From NCBI RefSeq assembly GCF_026230105.1, contig NC_079476.1, positions 2,439,209-2,503,208 of the forward strand: a stretch of 64,000 nt of DNA, written 5' to 3'. Positions 58,270 to 64,000 of this stretch are shown here, piece after piece. Within the stretch, counting starts at the first letter, position 1, and each line of letters starts with the position of its first letter. The notes under the pieces were generated by a model. The model searched no databases. It saw nothing but the letters and a program-made list of their open reading frames with translations, and had not been told where the DNA came from. The DNA comes from Diorhabda sublineata. Its lineage: Eukaryota; Arthropoda; Insecta; Coleoptera; Chrysomelidae. The position numbers and the translations under genes were made by a program.

Positions 58270-59835
58270 AAAAATAAATCCTATAATTTTAAATAAAAAA
58301 TTAGTATTCTTATTTATTATTGATTGAAAAATCAGTAGTTTTAATGTATTATGTATCACATTTAAAATTGAATACATAGAATAATTGACAGTTGACAGTG
58401 AATCTAAGTATAACAATCTATGAACTATAATTTCTCTATACGTATAGCTACAAATATTTGATTTCATTTTAAGTCACTATAACCAATACTCTTACGCAAA
58501 AAAAATAAATCCTATAATTTGAAATAAAAAATGAGTATTCTTATTCATTATTTATTGGAAAATCAGTAGTTTTAATATATCATGTTATGTATTAAATTTA
58601 AAATTGAATACATAGAATAATTGACAGTTGACAGTGAATCTAAGTATAACAATCTATGAACTATAATTTCTCTATACGTATAGCTACAAATATTTGATTT
58701 CATTTTAAGTCACTATAACCAATACTCTTACGCAAAAAAAATAAATCCTATAATTTGAAATAAAAAATGAGTATTCTTATTCATTATTTATTGGAAAATC
58801 AGTAGTTTTAATATATCATGTTATGTATTAAATTTAAAATTGAATACATAGAATAATTGACAGTTGACAGTGAATCTAATATAACAATCTATGAACTATA
58901 ATTTCTCTATACGTATAGCTACAAATATTTGATTTCATTTTAAGTCACTATAACCAATACTCTTACGCAAAAAAAATAAATCCTATAATTTGAAATAAAA
59001 AATGAGTATTCTTATTCATTATTTATTGGAAAATCAGTAGTTTTAATATATCATGTTATGTATTAAATTTAAAATTGAATACATAGAATAATTGACAGTT
59101 GACAGTGAATCTAATATAACAATCTATGAACTATAATTTCTCTATACGTATAGCTACAAATATTTGATTTCATTTTAAGTCACTATAACCAATACTCCTA
59201 CGCAAAAAAACTAAATCCTATAATTTGAAATATAAAATGAGCATTCTTATTTATTATTGATTGAAAAATCAGTAGTTTTAATATATCATGTTATGTATTA
59301 AATTTAAAATTGAATACATAGAATAATTGACAGTTGACAGTGAATCTAAGTATAACAATCTATGAACTATAATTTCTCTATACGTATAGCTACAAATATT
59401 TGATTTCATTTTAAGTCACTATAACCAATACTCTTACGCAAAAAAAATAAATCCTATAATTTGAAATAAAAAATGAGTATTCTTATTCATTATTTATTGG
59501 AAAATCAGTAGTTTTAATATATCATGTTATGTATTAAATTTAAAATTGAATACATAGAATAATTGACAGTTGACAGTGAATCTAATATAACAATCTATGA
59601 ACTATAATTTCTCTATACGTATAGCTACAAATATTTGATTTCATTTTAAGTCACTATAACCAATACTCCTACGCAAAAAAACTAAATCCTATAATTTGAA
59701 ATAAAAAAATGAGCATTCTTATTCATTATTTATTGGAAAATCAGTAGTTTCAATATATCATGTTATGTATTAAATTTAAAATTGAATACATACAACAATT
59801 GACAGTTGACAGTGAATCTAAATCTAACAATCTAA
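58270..59835 (+). repeat. Tandem array, 235-bp unit, about 6.6 copies
   Basis: The landmark 'ataaatcctataatt' (or 'ctaaatcc') recurs at about 58272, 58505, 58741, 58976, 59211, 59447 and 59682, so the period is 235 bp. The array ends after 'gacagttgacagtgaatcta' near 59835. Copies 2, 3, 4 and 6 are nearly identical, and copies 1 and 5 share 'attattgattgaaaaatcag'. The right end lies only about 85 bp before the start codon of the 68-residue protein. Confidence 0.95.
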
Positions 59836-59875
59836 CCTCACGTTCAACTTTGAAAATCATTAAAAAATTATTTTG

Positions 59876-59897
59876 CACGTGTTTGTTTGTAACAAAC
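59876..59897 (+). promoter_or_regulatory. E-box and perfect inverted repeat before the small membrane-protein gene
   Basis: CACGTG at 59876-59881 is directly followed by 'gtttgtttgtaacaaac' (59881-59897), a 7-bp perfect inverted repeat with a 3-bp centre. Both sit 24-45 bp upstream of the ATG at 59921. They are candidate transcription-factor sites or part of the 5' leader. No function can be shown from sequence alone. Confidence 0.35.
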
Positions 59898-59920
59898 ATT
59901 TTGTATGAAATAAATAAAGT

Positions 59921-60201
59921 ATGCCCTTTGGGAAGTGGGCAAAGATTGGAGTTGGCTGGTAAATCATTTTCTTATATCAAATTCCCTGAAACGTCAAGTA
60001 AATGAAGTTATAAAATAATAGTTTTATTGCAGGTCTATAGTTGTAGTTGCTGGTATATATTCCTTTTATCTTGCTAAAACAAGTGTAGAAAGCAGGCGAT
60101 ATGAGAATATGAAAATTAGAGAACGTATGCGTGAATCAAACGTGGGAGAATATACGCCAAGTTACAGAAAGTTTTCTACTGTTAAAACCAGTGAATCTTA
60201 A
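59921..60201 (+). CDS. Small single-pass membrane protein, 68 residues (DUF4748-like)
   Basis: Exon 1 (59921-59958) reads 'MPFGKWAKIGVG' and ends TG|GTAAAT. Exon 2 (60033-60201) follows 'ttattgcag'. The phases match, giving 69 codons with the stop, and the intron is 74 bp. Residues about 10-27 form one hydrophobic segment ('VGWSIVVVAGIYSFYLA'), followed by a basic, conserved-looking helix ('SVESRRYENMKIRERMRESN') and 'VGEYTPSYRKF'. The N-terminal anchor with an 'RRYExMKxRERMR' helix recalls small DUF4748-type proteins, a name given from memory and not verified. A mitochondrial or ER membrane location is inferred. Tim10 begins 49 bp downstream with no AATAAA between them. The alternative frame through 59760-60005 is rejected because it needs a weak donor. 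Confidence 0.8.
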
Positions 60202-60250
60202 GCATTTATAAATTAGTGTAGTTGATTGGTCATCCAAAACGAAGTCTGCA

Positions 60251-60511
60251 ATGGCCCAATCTCAGAAAGAAGTGCAAAACATGCAGCTAATTCAAGAACT
60301 AGAAATAGAAATGATGGCTGATATGTACAACCGTTTAACTGCCGCTTGTCATAAAAAATGCATTTCGCCAGTTTATGGTGATGCGGAAATTGCGAAAGGA
60401 GAAGCAGTTTGTATAGACAGATGTGTTGCTAAATTCCTAGATATTCATGAAAGAATAGGAAAAAAATTAGGACAAATGTCAGGGCAAGACGAAGCATTAT
60501 TAAAAAAGTAG
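60251..60511 (+). CDS. Tim10: Mitochondrial import chaperone Tim10
   Basis: This intact, intronless 86-residue protein is a small Tim. Tim10 pairs with Tim9 in the intermembrane space as a hexameric chaperone that escorts hydrophobic carrier precursors to the TIM22 complex. The twin CX3C signature is complete: C33-HKK-C37 and C54-IDR-C58, with 16 residues between, which form the two disulfides after Mia40 import. The helix 'ELEIEMMADMYNRLTAACHK' and the block 'CVAKFLDIHERIGKKL' are diagnostic for Tim10 rather than Tim9, Tim8 or Tim13. The length agrees with animal Tim10 (about 90). The ATG at 60251 follows 'gtctgca' and is the first in frame. A 'ttataaat' and an inverted CCAAT ('attgg') lie within the 49-bp gap after the upstream stop, so an own promoter is possible. 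Confidence 0.97.
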   Translation: MAQSQKEVQNMQLIQELEIEMMADMYNRLTAACHKKCISPVYGDAEIAKGEAVCIDRCVAKFLDIHERIGKKLGQMSGQDEALLKK

Positions 60512-60879
60512 TAATTCCTATTACTTTCAGTAGTTGTTACATTTTATTATGTTACTTTAGTTCCTACTCAAATATATAGTCAATATAATTTCATATTAGA
60601 TTTGCCTTATCCCTTTATTTATAAGTAATTAGGTGAAATTCATCATTGTAAATGATGGGTAGGTAGGTAGATAAAATTATTGAAAGCTCAAATTTCTCAA
60701 ACTAATTAAACTCAATTACGATTTCTATGGCTTCTGAGTTTGATCTTGGATTGTATTAAAACTGACTTTTCTGATAACATTTGAAGCTTTATATGAATGA
60801 TTAAAATGTCATTCCACATCAATTTAAACAAAAAAGAATAATTTTTTCACGATACACTTTGAATTCTTATGAAACTTTA
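60512..60879. other. 3' flank of Tim10
   Basis: There is no canonical AATAAA close by; an AATATA variant lies near 60573. No other feature until the TIR element. Confidence 0.4.
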
Positions 60880-62157
60880 TACATTTGTTATATTTAGAGA
60901 TGTATAACACCACCAAATTTTGTTGTTACTCAATTTCCAAGCCTTGGATAGTGCTGACTAAAACTTATATTAGAATGTTAAAAAATTCTCATTCACTTAT
61001 TGGACACCCAATCTTGGTGAAATTTTTAAGGTTAGTTCTAATAAGCATAAGGAATTGAAGAAAAATTGATATATACTGCAAAACAGAATGGGATGGTATA
61101 GGAAGAACTGTTAAAAGGTGTAAAGAAATTTGAAAGTCTTCAAACGCCTCTTCAAGACCAAATACTGACTACAACTCCCTTTAAAAACTTTTGTAAATCA
61201 AACATTTCAAAAATAAATTTCCACTCTATTTCTAAAGAATCAGCAATAACAGTTGCGGACAACTTGAAACATGTTTTGAAAACCTGAATACTCTTCCAGG
61301 TACAAGAGATTTTCACAACTTCAGACCCTTGGAATCTTCTGCGACATTAGAAGCAAAGTGAATCAATACTTGACTTTAAATGTAAAAGAAAGTTTGTACC
61401 CCTATCACTATATTGCTTGTAAATATGAGAGTCTCTAGTTCTTTGGAACAATAACAAATGCTGCCGAAGAATATAGAGACGTAACAGTAAAATTTCTTTA
61501 TCCTGCCGGACCATCCCCCTCATTTTACAGGTCAAAACAAGATGACATATGTAATGTGTAAATTCCGCACATACTTGCAGTGGTTGAGCCTCCTCACAAC
61601 TCGACACGAAGAACATATCAATCAGTGCATAAAATTAATTGAAAATGGATCATCAGCTTTCAAAGCCTTTAATTAAAGTAAATATTGAACTTTCACATTG
61701 CTTGTAATTAATTTATCGAAACTTGCAATTGCCTTAATACTTAGAAGAAATAAAATACACTAAAATTTTATTAAATTGAAGCTCATTTCATGCAGATAAT
61801 TTAAGTATTGATTCTCTTATTCCCTTTTTGTGATATTTAACTTTACGTTGAGCCATGATTGTGTTTTTAAGATTTAAAAAAGTCCAAAATATGATTTTTT
61901 TATAATATTTTATGTTCAACTTAGGGTTCTGATATATATATTTATTTTCGATTCCTAATACCTACCTTAAAAAATTTACCAAGATTGGGTGTCTAATAAG
62001 TAAATATTTTTTCCATTCTAAGTTTTACTCGGCACTATCCAAGACTTGGAAATTGAGATCCAACAAAACTTTAAAATGCCATAACTCAAAAGATATATAT
62101 GTGAGATATAAACTCAAAATTTGGTGGTGTTATTTATCTCTATATATAGAACAAATG
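60880..62157 (+). mobile_element. TIR element with decayed transposon ORF
   Basis: The left arm (60880-61045) and right arm (about 61960-62157) are inverted copies: 'aacaccaccaaattttg' against 'caaaattt ggtggtgtt', 'caatttccaag' with 'cttggatagtgc', and 'gacacccaatcttggt'. The interior reads on the plus strand 'TRDFHNFRPLESSATLEAK' (61300), 'YRDVTVKFLYPAGPSPSFYR' (61480) and 'ILAVVEPPHNSTRRTYQ' (61570). The block around 'HPxGPSPSF' is familiar from multicopy insect proteins, but I cannot name the superfamily. Stops and frameshifts show that it is dead. It separates convergent Tim10 and RBM19. Confidence 0.7.
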
Positions 62158-62230
62158 CACCGCCTTTCAACATACTTAGAGGGTTGTCAGTTCTATCAAA
62201 AGAAAACTTTTTCTTTCTGCAAATTCCTAT

Positions 62231-62236
62231 TTTATT
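62231..62236 (-). promoter_or_regulatory. Candidate polyadenylation signal for the RBM19-like gene
   Basis: AATAAA on the minus strand, 69 bases beyond the stop codon at 62305. It is the first canonical signal downstream. Confidence 0.55.
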
Positions 62237-62304
62237 TACTCGGAATTTATATAATAGGAATGAATAAAAAAAAATTATTGTAAAATATTTGTATAATTTA
62301 CAAA

Positions 62305-64000
62305 TTATTCCATGTTGAAAACACTTTTCTTTGATTTCTTAGTCTCCACTTCTGGATTGAAATGACTAGCTGTTCTTTTTCTAATTTCATCTACTCCTTC
62401 TTCCGTAGCAGCCCATTCAAGTACCAAACGTCTTCCATACAAATGAGTACTTTGGGAAAGAGCTTCAAATGCAGCCTATCAAAAAAATTACATCATGATA
62501 ATTGCATTTTATTTGTGTTAACCTAATTAACTGCCTTACAAATTGGTTACAGGATGTATTCATTATATTTAATCAAGGTAATGTTGATGTAAGGCATCGC
62601 TTTTCAATTGGACAGTTGAAATCCAAAGTTTTAATCTCATTTATATAGAAACAATAATATTTTTATTAACTAACCACCAAGAGAGGTATTAATAGTGGGG
62701 GAAAAGTATCAAAAGATCACTTACATAGGTGGTAACATGAGTCACAAGACATACAATGGAGGCATACCTTCTAGTTATTATGGATAGTGATCACTTTGAA
62801 CCTCAGGACGTATATAATGTCGATGAAACCAGCGTTACAGCAGTGCAAAAAACTGATGAGTTACAAGACATGGTACTAAGCAGGTGGGTGTGATTACTTC
62901 GTGTCTTACAATTGGTTACAGGATGTATTAATTAGGTTTAATCAACGTAAGGTTCATGCAAGGCACTGCTTTTCAATTGGACAGTGGAAATCCAAGTTAT
63001 AACCTCATTTTTATAGAAACAATAATATTTTTATAACCTAACCACTGGGTTGTATGTTTCAGGATTAAAAAATAAGTAATGGAATGTGACTTAAAAGAGG
63101 TATTAATAGTCGGGGAAAAGTATCAAAAGATCACTTATATAGGCGGTAACGTGAGTCACAAGGCATACAATGGAGGCATACCTTCTAGTTGTTATGGATA
63201 GCAACCACTTTGAATCTGAGGACATATTTAATGTCGATGAAACCAGCGTGCAAAAGCCTGATAGGGTTGTTGTAAGACATGATACTAGGCAAGTGGGTGT
63301 GATTACTTTGAAAGAAGCTGTCTGTCTGACATTTTCTGTTTTGTTTCAAAGTTTACATTTCTAGTGAACTGTTACATCTTCCATCTAACTTAAATCTTTA
63401 TCATGAAGGTTTAATATGAAATTGATAGTCCGATAACTGGCTTATTAACTACAATACATAAAAAAAATTATATGGTTTTAAACATCCCGACATCCACATT
63501 AATGATGATCTAACCTTTGCATCTGATGATGTTGTGTAATCGATGAAGGCAAATCCTCTGTGACTATCCGATCCAGCAGCCATTTTTTTAGGTAATCTTA
63601 ACGCACGAATTTCTCCAAATGTACTAAAAAAGAATTTCAATTTCTATTATTTGTAGATTTTTTCGATTGGTCGAAAATAAATGTTAAATATGACAAACTT
63701 ACCTGAATAATTCTTCTATTTCCTTTTTTTTAGCTTGGAAAGGAACATTTCTGACTAATATTTTTGAGCCCGTCTGCTTTGTCGCCTTATTTACTTTTCT
63801 TGTTGTTTGTACTTCATTTCTATAACAAAAAATTGAACAAATTGTGTTTTAAAACGGACAAAAGTACTAATTTATTTAATGAAAGACTGAATTAAGATAC
63901 TAATTTCATGTTATGATCAATTTAAGAGTACATAAACCACCATTGAATATTCCGAAAGTGTGAAAGAGACATAAGAGACTCACAATTTGGATTTAGGCAC
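62305..64000 (-). CDS. Rbm19: RBM19/Mrd1 homologue, C-terminal exons (gene continues beyond the window)
   Basis: Four exons are readable: 64000-63984 (partial), 63819-63703, 63623-63515 and 62475-62305. Their introns have GT-AG ends and consistent phases. The product covers the last RRM. RNP2 is 'KILVRNVPF', then 'EELFSTFGEIRALRLPKKM' spans an intron, RNP1 is 'HRGFAFIDY', and 'STHLYGRRLVLEWA' is a strong signature of this family. The end is 'RTASHFNPEVETKKSKKSVF' with two more residues, shorter than the vertebrate tail. RBM19/Mrd1 is a nucleolar protein with five or six RRMs needed for 18S pre-rRNA processing and the small-subunit processome. The last intron (62476-63514) is large because it holds a duplicated transposon fragment. 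The N-terminal RRMs lie outside the window. Confidence 0.93.
62534..63310 (+). repeat. Direct duplication of a pogo transposase fragment inside the last RBM19 intron
   Basis: Copy A (62534-62901) and copy B (62905-63310) share 'cttttcaattggacagt', 'aagtatcaaaagatcactta' and 'aatgtcgatgaaaccagcgt'. Copy B has about 60 extra bases near 63050. Each encodes on the plus strand, antisense to the gene, the first catalytic block of a pogo/Tigger transposase. Copy B reads 'DIFNVDETSVQKPDRVVVRH' and 'DTRQVGVIT'; copy A has 'NVDETSVTAVQKTDE'. No other transposase parts are present. Confidence 0.85.

Noticed and set aside
59760..60005. 81-codon plus-strand frame before the small membrane-protein gene
   Set aside because: It begins in the tandem array and shares sequence with exon 1 in another frame. 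The frame from 59921 splices with a consensus donor and gives a coherent membrane protein.

Overview
This is a gene-poor, AT-rich, repeat-dominated stretch of an animal nuclear genome, most likely an insect. The evidence is short GT-AG introns (46-75 bp where measurable), mariner, Tc1, pogo and hAT relics, RTE-like and Jockey-like LINE fragments, and a (TTAGG)n tract of the arthropod telomere type. The order and species cannot be fixed from the sequence alone. Many elements carry frameshifts and stops, so most of the window is a graveyard of transposons.

Layout. 1-0.6 kb: 190-bp satellite. 2.5-5.5 kb: mariner remnants, one of them nested next to an arm of a long foldback repeat. 6.4-6.7 kb: terminal exons of a possible cysteine-rich protein gene (minus strand). 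7.2-9.4 kb: two decayed transposon ORFs. 10.15-12.72 kb: a complete but mutated pogo-superfamily element with TIRs, TA duplication and a C-terminal zinc finger. 13.0-14.3 kb: a 1.27-kb palindrome. 15.9-16.7 kb: a TIR element carrying (TTAGG)n. 19.6-21.2 and 30.9-31.8 kb: two copies of one dispersed element differing by four internal 186-bp repeats. 22.4-26.7 kb: a 123-bp satellite with a 615-bp higher-order repeat. 28.5-46 kb: mariner, foldback, LINE, hAT, Tigger-like and IS630/Tc1-like fragments. 47.6-50.5 kb: seven nearly identical 420-bp units, each starting with a mariner 5' end. 51.0-51.9 kb: decayed mariner. 53.6-54.5 kb: an unrecognised two-exon gene. 55.6-57.4 kb: Jockey-type LINE. 58.3-59.8 kb: a 235-bp tandem array.

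The best gene cluster is at the right end. A spliced 68-residue single-pass membrane protein (59921-60201) is followed 49 bp later on the same strand by intact Tim10 (60251-60511), a mitochondrial intermembrane-space chaperone. Their closeness suggests a dicistronic transcript or a very compact pair of promoters. They converge on the last exons of an RBM19/Mrd1 ribosome-biogenesis gene (62305-64000, minus strand), with a TIR element between them. The last RBM19 intron holds a duplicated pogo transposase fragment.

No CRISPR array, rRNA or convincing tRNA was seen. The most notable observations are the mariner-seeded satellite, the nested higher-order satellite, the possible dicistronic Tim10 locus, the cysteine-rich exon and the unrecognised two-exon gene.
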